Of a DNA stretch of 64,000 nt, positions 25,200 through 34,190 are shown in pieces. The stretch comes from Hallerella sp964397425 (GTDB lineage Bacteria; Fibrobacterota; Fibrobacteria; Fibrobacterales; Fibrobacteraceae): NCBI GenBank assembly GCA_964397425.1, contig CAYNID010000002.1, positions 1 through 64,000 on the forward strand, read 5' to 3'. Position 1 is the stretch's first letter. Each line of letters begins with the position of its first letter. A program made the position numbers and the translations under genes. The notes under the pieces are model-generated. The model saw only the letters and a list, made by a program, of their open reading frames with translations. It ran no database searches and had not been told where the DNA came from.

Positions 25200-25201
25200 C
25201 C

Positions 25202-26002
25202 ATGTCGGAAATTCAGGAACTTTTGAATGTGGCGAAACGGGCTGCGAGCGAATCTCAAAAAGTCATTCTTTCCCGGTTTGAATCGAATCTCGCCGTGGAA
25301 TGGAAGCCGGACAACACGCCTGTGACGATTGCAGACAAGGCGGCAGAAGAAAAATTGCGGGAAATCTTTTCCCGGGAGACTCCCGGTTTTGGAATGGTCG
25401 GCGAAGAATTCGGTTGTGAAAATCTGTCGGCGGAATACAAATGGATAGTGGATCCGATTGATGGGACCAAATCTTTTATCCGCGGCGTCCCATTATTTGG
25501 GACGTTAATTGGCCTGTATCGCAGAAACGAGCCGTTGTTGGGAATTGTGAATTTGCCCGCTTTGGGACACATGCTTTACGCCGGCAAAGGACTTGGCGCT
25601 TTTGTCGATGGGGAAAAAGTCCGCGTTTCAACTGTCGGCGAATTGAAAAACGGCTTGGCGCTATCGGGGACGGTCAATACATTTGATTCAACGGGATTCG
25701 GCGAATCGTTTGAACGTTATCGCAAGTCGTCTTCGCTTTACCGCGGCTGGGGGGATTGCTATGGCTATTTTCTCGTGGCGACAGGCCGTGCCGAAGTGAT
25801 GGTCGATCCGATTGTATCGCTTTGGGATATTGCGCCGTTTCCGACGATTTTTTCAGAGGCGGGCGGCGTTTTCGCTTTGCTGAATGGCGAAAGGGAACTT
25901 TTTCTTTCGGATGGGACTCCGTCTCATCCTGTTCATGAAGGATATTCCGCTTTGGCGGCGAATGCGTCCGTTTTTGACGAAGTGCTGCCGATATTTGCTT
26001 GA
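25202..26002 (+). CDS. hisN: Inositol-monophosphatase-family phosphatase, probable histidinol-phosphatase HisN
   Basis: The 266-residue IMPase-fold, metal-dependent phosphatase has MVGEEFG (metal-binding Glu), WIVDPIDGTKSFIRG near residue 85 and the late WDIAPFP. Position directly behind hisC, with a 2-nt gap and presumed co-transcription, argues for histidinol-phosphate as substrate, as in actinobacterial HisN. The alternatives inositol-1-phosphate or 3'-phosphoadenosine phosphate cannot be excluded from motifs alone. No clear terminator follows; 141 nt of non-coding sequence separates it from uvrA. Confidence 0.85.
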   Translation: MSEIQELLNVAKRAASESQKVILSRFESNLAVEWKPDNTPVTIADKAAEEKLREIFSRETPGFGMVGEEFGCENLSAEYKWIVDPIDGTKSFIRGVPLFGTLIGLYRRNEPLLGIVNLPALGHMLYAGKGLGAFVDGEKVRVSTVGELKNGLALSGTVNTFDSTGFGESFERYRKSSSLYRGWGDCYGYFLVATGRAEVMVDPIVSLWDIAPFPTIFSEAGGVFALLNGERELFLSDGTPSHPVHEGYSALAANASVFDEVLPIFA

Positions 26003-26067
26003 ATTTCAACATTTTCGAATAAACGGAAATTGCGTTGAAGGTTGTTTGAAAACGGAATATCGGATGT

Positions 26068-26079
26068 GTGCCGCGGCAC
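26068..26079. promoter_or_regulatory. Perfect 12-bp palindrome upstream of uvrA
   Basis: GTGCCGCGGCAC is a perfect dyad 64 nt before the uvrA start. It could be an operator or part of a weak terminator for hisN; no T-run follows directly. Confidence 0.3.
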
Positions 26080-26131
26080 TTGAAGCGGAAAAGAATCTTT
26101 TTGACTTTTTTCAGCGTGCACAAATGTTTAC

Positions 26132-26139
26132 TATATTTG
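26132..26139 (+). promoter_or_regulatory. TATATTTG element 4 nt before uvrA
   Basis: TATATTTG matches TAnnTTTG exactly and ends 4 nt before the ATG, with no Shine-Dalgarno visible. Read as a -7 box it implies a leaderless uvrA transcript. No -33 TTTG at normal spacing was found; TTGAC at 26101 is too far. Confidence 0.4.
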
Positions 26140-26143
26140 AAAC

Positions 26144-29100
26144 ATGACTCGTTCCCTTGTCGTTCGCGATGCTTGCGAACATAATTTGAAGCACGTAAAT
26201 GTCACGATTCCGCGTGATTCCATTGTCGTCATCACAGGCGTTTCCGGTTCGGGAAAATCCAGCCTCGCGTTCGATACGATTTTTGAAGAGGGGCAGCGCC
26301 GTTATGTTGATTCCCTTTCTGCGTATGCCCGGCAATTTATCGGGGTGATGAAACGCCCGGATGTCCAATCGGTAACAGGAATATCCCCGACGATATCCAT
26401 CGACCAAAAAACGGTGAATCGAAATCCCCGTTCGACGGTGGGAACGACGGTTGAAATTTTGGATTTTCTCCGCTTGCTTTTTGCCCGGTTGGGAACGCCC
26501 CACTGCCCCCGTTGCGGAAAGGAAATTTGTGCGCAAACGGCGGATAGGATTGTTGGCAATTTATATGTGGAATCCGTTCACCGGAATGTGACTGTTCTTG
26601 CGCCGATTGTCCGCGAGCGCAAAGGCGAATATCGCAAGGAACTGTCTGGACTTTTGGAAAAGGGCTTCAGACGTGTCCGGGTAGATGGTGAAATTTTGCA
26701 TACAGCAGAAGTCCCACTGCTTGAACGCTATGAAAAGCACACTATCGAAGCGGTTGTCGACCGCGTCTCAGTTGAGGACAAGAATATTTCGCGGATTCGC
26801 GAAGCGTTGGAAGGCGCGTTGCGCCTGACGGATGGCAAATGGGTGGCGTTCCTTTTTGATGACGGGGAATACCGTTTGCAGGGGACCGAACTTGCTTGCG
26901 CCGAATGTGGCGTCTCTATCCCGGAACTGGAGCCGCGCCTGTTTTCGTTTAACGATCCGCAGGGGCAATGCCCGCATTGCAAAGGTCTCGGTCGCGATTT
27001 TGCATTTGCTCCGGAATTGATTGTCCCCGATGAAAACCTTTCTATCCGCGGAGGGGCTATCAAATGCCAAAAGGCGGACGGGAATGTCATTTTCACGGAT
27101 TTCGGCTGGCCGGAATTTTCGAAAATCGCCCGGGCCGAAGGTTTTTCTTTGGATATGCCGTGGAAATCTCTTTCGGAAAAGAATCGAAACGCCATTTTTT
27201 ACGGCAGCCAAAAGGCGGGCTGTGACGGCATCATTCCGCAGATGCAGGCACTGTGGGAGCAATGGCACATTGTACATTTTCGAAAGTTCATGCACGAAAA
27301 CGATTGCCCTGTTTGCCATGGAACGCGAATTTCCCCGGTGGCGAATGCCGTGACATTCCGGAACCTGACACTGGATCAGATGTGCAAAATGCCGGTGGAC
27401 GAACTCGGAAAATTTTTCGGCGATTTGAAGCTTTCTGAAAAGGAATCGCATATTGGACGGGAACTTTTCAAGGAAATTCGAAACCGGTTGGATTTTTTGG
27501 CGAGCGTCGGCTTGGGATATTTGACTTTATCCAGGGAAGCGCGCACGCTTTCTGGTGGAGAGGCGCAACGGATTCGATTGGCAAGTGCCGTCGGGGCTGG
27601 GCTTCAGGGCGTTCTTTACGTGTTGGATGAGCCGAGCATAGGCCTTCACGCCCGCGACAATAAAATGCTTCTCGAAATTTTGGAACGCCTTCGGGCGCAG
27701 GGGAACAGCCTGGTTGTTGTTGAACACGATGAAGAAACGATGCGCTATGCGGATTACGTTGTTGACATTGGACCGGATGCGGGATCAAATGGGGGGCTTG
27801 TCGTTGCAGCGGGAACAGTCGAAGATTTGGAAAAGAATCCGAAGTCGCTGACCGGAATGTATTTATCGGGAAAACGCCTGATAGAAATCCCTTCGAAGCG
27901 CAAAGCGGTCACGCAAAAAACTCCGTTCCTTGAAATTTTTGGCGCCGCGGAAAACAATTTGAAGCAGGTCGATGTCAAAATTCCATTGGACGGCACCCTG
28001 ACCGTGGTGACGGGCGTTTCTGGATCGGGAAAAAGTTCCCTGGTGAACACCATTCTCAAAAGGGAACTTGCCCGGATTTTCCACGGATCGACAGAAGTTC
28101 CCGGAAAATTTGACCGCATCGCCGGCACGGAGTGGATTGATAAAGTCATCGAAATCGATCAGACTCCCATTGGGAGGACTCCGCGGTCGAATCCGGCAAC
28201 GTATACGGGAATCTTTGACGATATCCGCGACCTTTTCGCGAAGCTTCCCGAAAGTAAAATGCGCGGTTACACCAAGAGCCGTTTCAGCTTCAACGTTCCC
28301 GGAGGCCGTTGTGAAGCCTGTGAAGGCGCCGGGGTGAAAACGGTCCACATGCAAATTCTCCCGGACGTGCAAGTGCCCTGCGACGTTTGTTTTGGAAAAC
28401 GCTTTGGGGATTCAACGCTTGAAGTTCATTACCGCGGAAAGACAATCACCGATGTCTTGGAAATGACAGTCGAAGATGCCTGCGGCTTTTTCAAGGATTT
28501 GCCCAAAATCGCGGAACCTCTGGAATTGTTGAAAGATATCGGATTGGGATATTTGACGCTTGGTCAGCCGTCGACGACACTTTCGGGCGGCGAAGCGCAG
28601 CGGATAAAAATCGCCACGGAACTCCGACGCCCGGGAACGGGGAAAACCCTGTACTTGCTTGATGAACCGACAACGGGCCTGCACTTCGAAGACATCCGCC
28701 GCTTGCTGGATTGTTTAAACCGTTTGCGGAATTTGGGCAACAGCATGGTGATTATTGAACACAACATGGACGTCATCAAATGCGCGGACTGGATTATCGA
28801 CATGGGACCGGATGCGGGCGCGCGTGGCGGCGAAGTTGTCGCCGTGGGAACTCCGGAAGAAGTCGCGCGCAATCCCAAGTCGCTAACGGGAGCGTTTCTC
28901 GCAGAAGTTCTCGCTCCGGAAAAAGCGGCAATCCATTCCGCCGTACGAAAGCGTTCCCAAGTGGAATCTTTGGATATTCAGGTCGTCGGCGCGAAAAAGC
29001 ACAACTTGAAAAATTTTTCAGTGACCATTCCCCGGCATCAGTTGACGGTGATTTCCGGCGTATCCGGATCGGGAAAATCCAGTTTGGCGTTTCACACCTT

Positions 29101-31432
29101 ATTTGCAGAGGGGCAGCGCCGATTTGTGGAAACCTTGAGCACTTATGCAAGGCGTTTTTTGGGCCGTCCTGACCGCGGTGCCGTTGATGTCATTCGGGGA
29201 CTTTCCCCGGCGATAGCGATTGATCAGGGAAGCGCTTCGAAAAGTCCCAGAAGCACGGTGGCGACTTTGACGGAAATTTACGACTATTTCCGCATCCTTT
29301 GGGCGCGGGCGGGAGAAGCTCATTGTCCGCATTGCGGGCGTCCCCTCCACTTGTCTCCCGTTTCGTCCATCATCGGAAATTTGCTTGATAAGGCTTCCGG
29401 GAAAATGGTTGAAATTTTAACTCCGATATTTATCGCGGATGCCAACGTAGAATGGATGGCGGCGGATGTGGAAAAAATTCCGGAACTTTCCGGGCGTTTG
29501 CAGGAACTGGGATACCGGCAGGTTTTGGTTGATGGAAAAACGCGGGAGTTGCCGTTAAAGACGATTTCTAAAACGGTGAAAAACGCTTATGCGGTCACGG
29601 ACAGGATTGTGGTTTCGGAAGCGAATGCGCCACGGCTCGCCGAGGCGTTGGAACGCGCCTATCACGATGGGATGCATTCCGCGGGGGTGCGGATCAAAGG
29701 CGGAAAAATCGCGCCACATTCCCTATTCCCCAGTTGTGAACGCTGCCATTATTATTTGACCCGGAATTTAGATCCCAAACAGTTCAGTTTCAATACGCAT
29801 TGGGGTGCTTGTGATACATGTTCTGGATTGGGAATGGTCGATGGGGAAGTTTGCCCCGATTGTCACGGCGCGCGTTTAAAACCCGAAATCCGTTCTGTCA
29901 CAATCGCAGGAAAGAATATCACGGAAGCTTCGGAAATGACCATTTGTCGTGCGCGGGAATGGTTTCGGAAACTCCGCCTGGACAAATCCCGGGAAACGGT
30001 GGCGAAGCCTCTTTGCCGTGAAATTGTGGGCCGTTTGGAATTTCTCGAAAGCGTCGGTCTGGGATATTTGAATTTGAACCGTACGGGTGACACTCTTTCT
30101 GGCGGGGAATCGCAACGAATCCGCTTGGCAAGTCAGATTGGCAGCGGTCTCGAAGGGGTCATGTATGTTCTTGACGAACCGACAGTTGGATTGCACCAGA
30201 GCGACACAAAAAAACTGTTGGATTCCCTGTACAAGTTGAGGAATTTGGGGAATACGCTAGTCGTCGTGGAACACGATTTGGAAATGATTCGCGGCGCGGA
30301 TCACTTGATTGATTTGGGCCCTGCGGCAGGTGAATACGGCGGGGAAATTGTCGCGGAGGGTTCTCCCGTCAGCCTTTCCCGAAAATCCGCACTTGAAAAG
30401 TTTCCGAAAAGTGAAACGGTCAAGTATCTGACGGGCAATGTCCCCGTATTCAATCCGCTGCTTGAACCGGTTCCTGAAAATGCGCCCTGTTTTGAATTCC
30501 GGCATTTGTCTTCCCACAATTTGAAAAACGTCTCAGTCCGTTTTCCCGAAAATCGCATTTCGACAGTTTGCGGCGTTTCCGGCTCGGGGAAAAGTTCTTT
30601 GGTGATGGACGAAATTTTGCCATTGATGAAAGACGCTCTTTCCCGTGGAGAAAAACGCAAACGGGCGCGTTTGCGGGCGAAATTCCCGGAGACGGTCGTG
30701 GACGTTTTGGCGGTGGACCAGAGCCCGATTTCCGGAACGCCGCGTTCGACGCCTGCGAGTTTTACGGGAGCCTTGAATCCCATTCGGGACCTGTTTTCCA
30801 AAATGGAAGTTTCCAAGATGAAAGGCTTCGGCGCGAACCGTTTCAGCTACAATTGCGCCGGTGGCCGTTGTGAAGCGTGTGAAGGCCGTGGTGTGGTGTC
30901 TGTGGAAATGCATTTTCTTTCGGATGTCTGGGAAACTTGCGATGCTTGCCATGGAAAGCGCTACAATCAAGAAACGCTGGCGGTGGAATTTCGCGGAAAG
31001 AATATCGCCGACGTCCTTTCGATGCGCATCGACGAAGCCTGCGAATTTTTCAAGGACATTCCCAAAATTGTCAAGAAAATCCAAATCCTTTTGGATGTGG
31101 GACTGGGCTATTTGCGTTTGGGACAATCTGTGACGACGCTTTCTGGCGGAGAAGCCCAAAGAATGAAGCTTGCCGCGGAACTTTCGCGGGGAAGTGGCCG
31201 CAAAGGCGTGCTCTACCTGCTGGACGAGCCGACGACAGGTCTGCATTTGAAAGACGTTCAAATCCTTTGGAACCTTTTGCGGAAACTTTCTGCGCGGGGA
31301 AATACGGTTATTCTCATCGAACACCATCCGGATGTCATTCGGCTTTCCGATTATATTGTGGAATTGGGACCTTCTGGTGGGGATGCGGGCGGATTCGTGA
31401 CCTATGCGGGGATTCCGGCTGGGAAAAAATGA
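26144..31432 (+). CDS. uvrA: Tandemly duplicated UvrA (excinuclease ABC subunit A, double length)
   Basis: The 1762-residue protein is two UvrA units end to end, giving four ABC ATPase modules. Walker A GVSGSGKSS occurs at about residues 32, 623, 971 and 1475; each has an LSGGE signature and a D-loop such as LDEPSIGLH. Zinc-finger sets appear in both halves (CPRCGKE and CPHCGRP; the CEACEG type twice). The first half is about 940 residues, normal UvrA size; the second, about 820, is shorter in the middle. UvrA scans DNA for bulky lesions and loads UvrB. Double UvrAs are known in Chlamydiae (from memory). All four ATP sites look intact. Confidence 0.97.
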   Translation: MTRSLVVRDACEHNLKHVNVTIPRDSIVVITGVSGSGKSSLAFDTIFEEGQRRYVDSLSAYARQFIGVMKRPDVQSVTGISPTISIDQKTVNRNPRSTVGTTVEILDFLRLLFARLGTPHCPRCGKEICAQTADRIVGNLYVESVHRNVTVLAPIVRERKGEYRKELSGLLEKGFRRVRVDGEILHTAEVPLLERYEKHTIEAVVDRVSVEDKNISRIREALEGALRLTDGKWVAFLFDDGEYRLQGTELACAECGVSIPELEPRLFSFNDPQGQCPHCKGLGRDFAFAPELIVPDENLSIRGGAIKCQKADGNVIFTDFGWPEFSKIARAEGFSLDMPWKSLSEKNRNAIFYGSQKAGCDGIIPQMQALWEQWHIVHFRKFMHENDCPVCHGTRISPVANAVTFRNLTLDQMCKMPVDELGKFFGDLKLSEKESHIGRELFKEIRNRLDFLASVGLGYLTLSREARTLSGGEAQRIRLASAVGAGLQGVLYVLDEPSIGLHARDNKMLLEILERLRAQGNSLVVVEHDEETMRYADYVVDIGPDAGSNGGLVVAAGTVEDLEKNPKSLTGMYLSGKRLIEIPSKRKAVTQKTPFLEIFGAAENNLKQVDVKIPLDGTLTVVTGVSGSGKSSLVNTILKRELARIFHGSTEVPGKFDRIAGTEWIDKVIEIDQTPIGRTPRSNPATYTGIFDDIRDLFAKLPESKMRGYTKSRFSFNVPGGRCEACEGAGVKTVHMQILPDVQVPCDVCFGKRFGDSTLEVHYRGKTITDVLEMTVEDACGFFKDLPKIAEPLELLKDIGLGYLTLGQPSTTLSGGEAQRIKIATELRRPGTGKTLYLLDEPTTGLHFEDIRRLLDCLNRLRNLGNSMVIIEHNMDVIKCADWIIDMGPDAGARGGEVVAVGTPEEVARNPKSLTGAFLAEVLAPEKAAIHSAVRKRSQVESLDIQVVGAKKHNLKNFSVTIPRHQLTVISGVSGSGKSSLAFHTLFAEGQRRFVETLSTYARRFLGRPDRGAVDVIRGLSPAIAIDQGSASKSPRSTVATLTEIYDYFRILWARAGEAHCPHCGRPLHLSPVSSIIGNLLDKASGKMVEILTPIFIADANVEWMAADVEKIPELSGRLQELGYRQVLVDGKTRELPLKTISKTVKNAYAVTDRIVVSEANAPRLAEALERAYHDGMHSAGVRIKGGKIAPHSLFPSCERCHYYLTRNLDPKQFSFNTHWGACDTCSGLGMVDGEVCPDCHGARLKPEIRSVTIAGKNITEASEMTICRAREWFRKLRLDKSRETVAKPLCREIVGRLEFLESVGLGYLNLNRTGDTLSGGESQRIRLASQIGSGLEGVMYVLDEPTVGLHQSDTKKLLDSLYKLRNLGNTLVVVEHDLEMIRGADHLIDLGPAAGEYGGEIVAEGSPVSLSRKSALEKFPKSETVKYLTGNVPVFNPLLEPVPENAPCFEFRHLSSHNLKNVSVRFPENRISTVCGVSGSGKSSLVMDEILPLMKDALSRGEKRKRARLRAKFPETVVDVLAVDQSPISGTPRSTPASFTGALNPIRDLFSKMEVSKMKGFGANRFSYNCAGGRCEACEGRGVVSVEMHFLSDVWETCDACHGKRYNQETLAVEFRGKNIADVLSMRIDEACEFFKDIPKIVKKIQILLDVGLGYLRLGQSVTTLSGGEAQRMKLAAELSRGSGRKGVLYLLDEPTTGLHLKDVQILWNLLRKLSARGNTVILIEHHPDVIRLSDYIVELGPSGGDAGGFVTYAGIPAGKK

Positions 31433-31463
31433 TTCCACTCTGCCGCTTTTCCCATTTTTAACT

Positions 31464-31470
31464 TAAATTG
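31464..31470 (+). promoter_or_regulatory. Candidate -7-like element TAAATTG before the FGE-like gene
   Basis: TAAATTG lies in the 62-nt gap after uvrA, 24 nt before the ATG at 31495, which has GGAGA upstream. It may start the four-gene unit that ends with the GH13 gene. Confidence 0.3.
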
Positions 31471-31494
31471 GAAAGGACTTTTCCTGGAGATCCC

Positions 31495-33609
31495 ATGGCA
31501 TTTAAAATTTGGACGGCTTTTCCCTTTTTGTTCTCCCTGGCTGTGGCTGGAGGGACTATCGATTACCGTTATTCCGTTCCCGATAGACAATTTCGGGAGG
31601 GAAGTAAAATCCTGAATGCCGAGAACGTCTGTGTCGACGGCGGGGATTCGACTCATCTCCGTTCGGAAAAGGTGCTCTTCCCGTTGAAAGCCGGAACTCT
31701 TTTTTTGAGAGAGAAAATCAAGGGGAATCATTACGCCTGGTATTCGGGCCCGGCGAAAGGGGAATGTTTTGGAAATCTTAAGGCTTTTAATTTGCAGGCG
31801 AACCGCTTGTCTATTTACGAAGCCGTTCATTTGCGCTTTTACGCATCGACGCGGGCAAAGCCTTACCAAGATGAGTCCGAAATTTATTTTGACCAAAAAT
31901 ATCTGTATTCATCCCGCGTTCCGGAGCTTTTCTTTTTGAAAAACGGGAAATGGCAACGGCTCGAACCTGCGCCGCTTTCGGGAATCGTTTCTGTTTCCGA
32001 TGTGCCTAAGGGCACGACCGTTGAAGTCGGTGCGGAATCTTTTCTAGCCCCGGTGACGTTCTCGCCTGTCGACACGGGACTTTTTTTCGCTGCGTTGCAA
32101 ATGCCGGGAATGTATCCGGTCGTCTCTGGAGTCCGGGTGACGACGGGCCGGACCTCCCACTTGAAGCCGATTCCGGTTCCTTGGGATACGGCGGCTTATG
32201 CCGTGCAAACGGGAGTTTCTTTGAATCAAATTGCTGCGACGCGGAATTTGCGGGAAACAGAGGCGTTGTATGACCGCTTTGTGGAAGATTTGTCTAAAGC
32301 GCAACTGGATAGGGGATTTTCTGCATTCGACTCCCTTTATCCGACGTTAAAACCCCCCCCCCTCGGCATGTCCGAAAAAAATCCGCAGTATGCCGCTTAC
32401 GCCTCCGCATTTGAATCGACCCGTTCCCGCGCCCGTTCTCAGTGGCTTGCGCACAAGCTTTCCCATGCGATGCGGATCGGCGAAGCTCTCCGGGAACGGC
32501 TTGAACTTCAGCAAAAAGACACGGTCCGGTTGGAAATTTCTCCGGATTCCTTCGCTTGGGACGGCTCTGCGATTTCGCTTGATTTCCGCGACACGTTGTC
32601 ACGCGTCCAAGTGCAGTGGAAGGGGACCTTTTCACCGGCAATTCCCAAAGATCGCCTGGAAAAAACGGCGGACTCGACTCGGCTGCGCTTTGTTCTCGTC
32701 TTTGAAAACAAACCCGTTTGGATATACGATGGGTTGCGGGTGAAAAGCCGTCACCAGTATCGTTTTCTCCGAGTTGAATACCCGGAAAAAGACAGCTCCG
32801 TTTGGGGAGAGGGGACTTTTGTTTTGCCACCGGCAGTCCTTTTGGAAAAAGAAGTCCGGGAGTGGCTTTCGGCGAAAGCCGATTCGGCGGGAGCGACCGG
32901 GGAAGAAACGGCCTTGACAGATACGCTTTCCCGGGACACACTCCAAAATCCATCTCCGGATTCGACTTCTTCGAATGTGAGCCGGGAAATTGTCCAAATC
33001 GATTCGGGCTCTTTCCGTTTCCGGGGACGGATCGTGCGCATGTCGCCGTTCGGCATCCGGAAAACCGAAGTCACGGTGGGCGAATTTCGCGATGTGATGA
33101 AAGATTCGACGACGAAATTCACGTTTGACGATAGCCTCATGCCTGCACACAATGTAAATTGGAGCAAGGCCCGTAAATTCTGCCAAGCGATAGGCGGAGA
33201 CCTTCCGACAGAAGCCCAGTGGGAATTTGCGGCCCGTGCTGGAACGAACGAAGGTTCTGTCTGGCGTCTGAAAGAAGGCGACCAGGCGTTCCAATACGCC
33301 GTCTTCCGCGCCGACAGTCCCAAACGGGTCGCTTCCGCGAAACCGAATGCCTGGGGGCTTTATGATGTCTCGGGCAATGTAGCGGAATGGACCCGCGATT
33401 CCTATTCGTGGATTTCTTTCTATGTGGAAAGTGAAAATCCGACAGGCTCCTTCTTTGGCGACAGCCGCGTTTTCAAAGGCGGTTCCTGGAAAAGCCAACT
33501 GGAAGACGAATTGGATATGACGGACCGGGACGATGAAGATCCGCGGTATTGGTCGAATACGCTCGGATTCCGTTGCGCGTTCCCTCCAAAAACGAAAGGA
33601 AGTCCATGA
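31495..33609 (+). CDS. Secreted protein with C-terminal FGE/SUMF1-like domain lacking catalytic cysteines
   Basis: The 704-residue protein has an apparent signal peptide (AFKIWTAFPFLFSLAVAGG). Residues about 20-490 have no family I recognise and include a charged middle region. Residues about 500-700 resemble formylglycine-generating-enzyme domains: IRKTEVTVGEFRDVM, LPTEAQWEFAARAG, YDVSGNVAEWTRDSY, VFKGGSWKS and TLGFRCAF. The Cys pair used by true FGEs is absent near GGSW, so it is probably structural, as in GldK/GldJ of type IX secretion. A run of ten C at 32353-32362 lies in the coding region. GGAGA precedes the ATG. Its stop overlaps the next gene (ATGA). Confidence 0.75.
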   Translation: MAFKIWTAFPFLFSLAVAGGTIDYRYSVPDRQFREGSKILNAENVCVDGGDSTHLRSEKVLFPLKAGTLFLREKIKGNHYAWYSGPAKGECFGNLKAFNLQANRLSIYEAVHLRFYASTRAKPYQDESEIYFDQKYLYSSRVPELFFLKNGKWQRLEPAPLSGIVSVSDVPKGTTVEVGAESFLAPVTFSPVDTGLFFAALQMPGMYPVVSGVRVTTGRTSHLKPIPVPWDTAAYAVQTGVSLNQIAATRNLRETEALYDRFVEDLSKAQLDRGFSAFDSLYPTLKPPPLGMSEKNPQYAAYASAFESTRSRARSQWLAHKLSHAMRIGEALRERLELQQKDTVRLEISPDSFAWDGSAISLDFRDTLSRVQVQWKGTFSPAIPKDRLEKTADSTRLRFVLVFENKPVWIYDGLRVKSRHQYRFLRVEYPEKDSSVWGEGTFVLPPAVLLEKEVREWLSAKADSAGATGEETALTDTLSRDTLQNPSPDSTSSNVSREIVQIDSGSFRFRGRIVRMSPFGIRKTEVTVGEFRDVMKDSTTKFTFDDSLMPAHNVNWSKARKFCQAIGGDLPTEAQWEFAARAGTNEGSVWRLKEGDQAFQYAVFRADSPKRVASAKPNAWGLYDVSGNVAEWTRDSYSWISFYVESENPTGSFFGDSRVFKGGSWKSQLEDELDMTDRDDEDPRYWSNTLGFRCAFPPKTKGSP
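32353..32362 (+). repeat. C10 homopolymer inside the FGE-like gene
   Basis: Ten consecutive C encode Pro-Pro-Pro (and the first base of Leu) at about residues 287-290. Tracts of this length can slip during replication and switch a gene on and off; here the frame is intact. Confidence 0.85.
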
Positions 33610-34181
33610 AACCCAATTTGAAACTCTTTCAAAAGCTGACCGCATTTCCCTTTGCGCTGATTTTTGTCGCTTTTCTTTTTCCCCTGGTCAACGTCTCCTG
33701 TTCGGGAACGGAAATTCCCGTCGCGGAGCCAAACGCTTATTCGCTGCTAGTCCAGCAAACGCCGGAAAGTTTTCTGTCCAACGATTACGCGGCAAAAATA
33801 GAAGAAATGAAGTCCAACGCCCCGGAAATGCGGACGTTCTTGGAGCAGCCCCTGGGACAGATTAAAGCGGTCGTTCTCCCCATTTTCCTCTCGGTCGCGC
33901 TGGCGGCCGTGTTCGCGTTTTTTTCGCCGCTCGCCTCTTTGGCGATGGGACTTGCCGCCTTTGTTTCCCTTTGGGTCTTCGTCTACAGGCTTTCGGTGAC
34001 AGTCCATATGGAGCATTATGATTTTCTGACGGTGGAACCGGGCGTAGGAACGTATTGCGCCACGTTCCTGCTCGCGATAGGCATTGCGATGAATTTGACA
34101 ATCCTCATCAAAACGTGGCTTGCGAAACGCCGCCAACAGAAAAAGGAACTCACCCCAAGTCATCTTCAAAATTCGAAGTAA
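33606..34181 (+). CDS. Small multi-pass membrane protein of unknown function
   Basis: The 191-residue protein has predicted membrane segments at about residues 12-30, 83-100, 104-125 and 150-170, a short periplasmic-looking segment after the first (VNVSCSGTEIPVAEPNAYSLL) and a basic C-terminal tail (KRRQQKKE). The FPLVNVSCSG phrase recurs in other four-helix membrane proteins I have seen but has no assigned function. The ATG overlaps the stop of the FGE-like gene by 4 nt, so the two products are probably made together and may interact at the inner membrane. Confidence 0.75.
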   Translation: MKPNLKLFQKLTAFPFALIFVAFLFPLVNVSCSGTEIPVAEPNAYSLLVQQTPESFLSNDYAAKIEEMKSNAPEMRTFLEQPLGQIKAVVLPIFLSVALAAVFAFFSPLASLAMGLAAFVSLWVFVYRLSVTVHMEHYDFLTVEPGVGTYCATFLLAIGIAMNLTILIKTWLAKRRQQKKELTPSHLQNSK

Positions 34182-34190
34182 AGGAATCCC

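Noticed and set aside
26101..26131. LexA box upstream of uvrA
   Set aside because: The Fibrobacter LexA motif as I recall it (TGCNC-N4-GTGCA) has only its GTGCA half at 26116-26120; the partner half reads TTTTT.
30533..31438. 301-codon minus-strand frame opposite the 3' end of uvrA
   Set aside because: Antisense of the fourth ATPase module; no coding features of its own.
31495..33609. Active formylglycine-generating enzyme (sulfatase maturase)
   Set aside because: The two catalytic Cys near the GGSW and C-terminal motifs are missing and no sulfatase gene is nearby.
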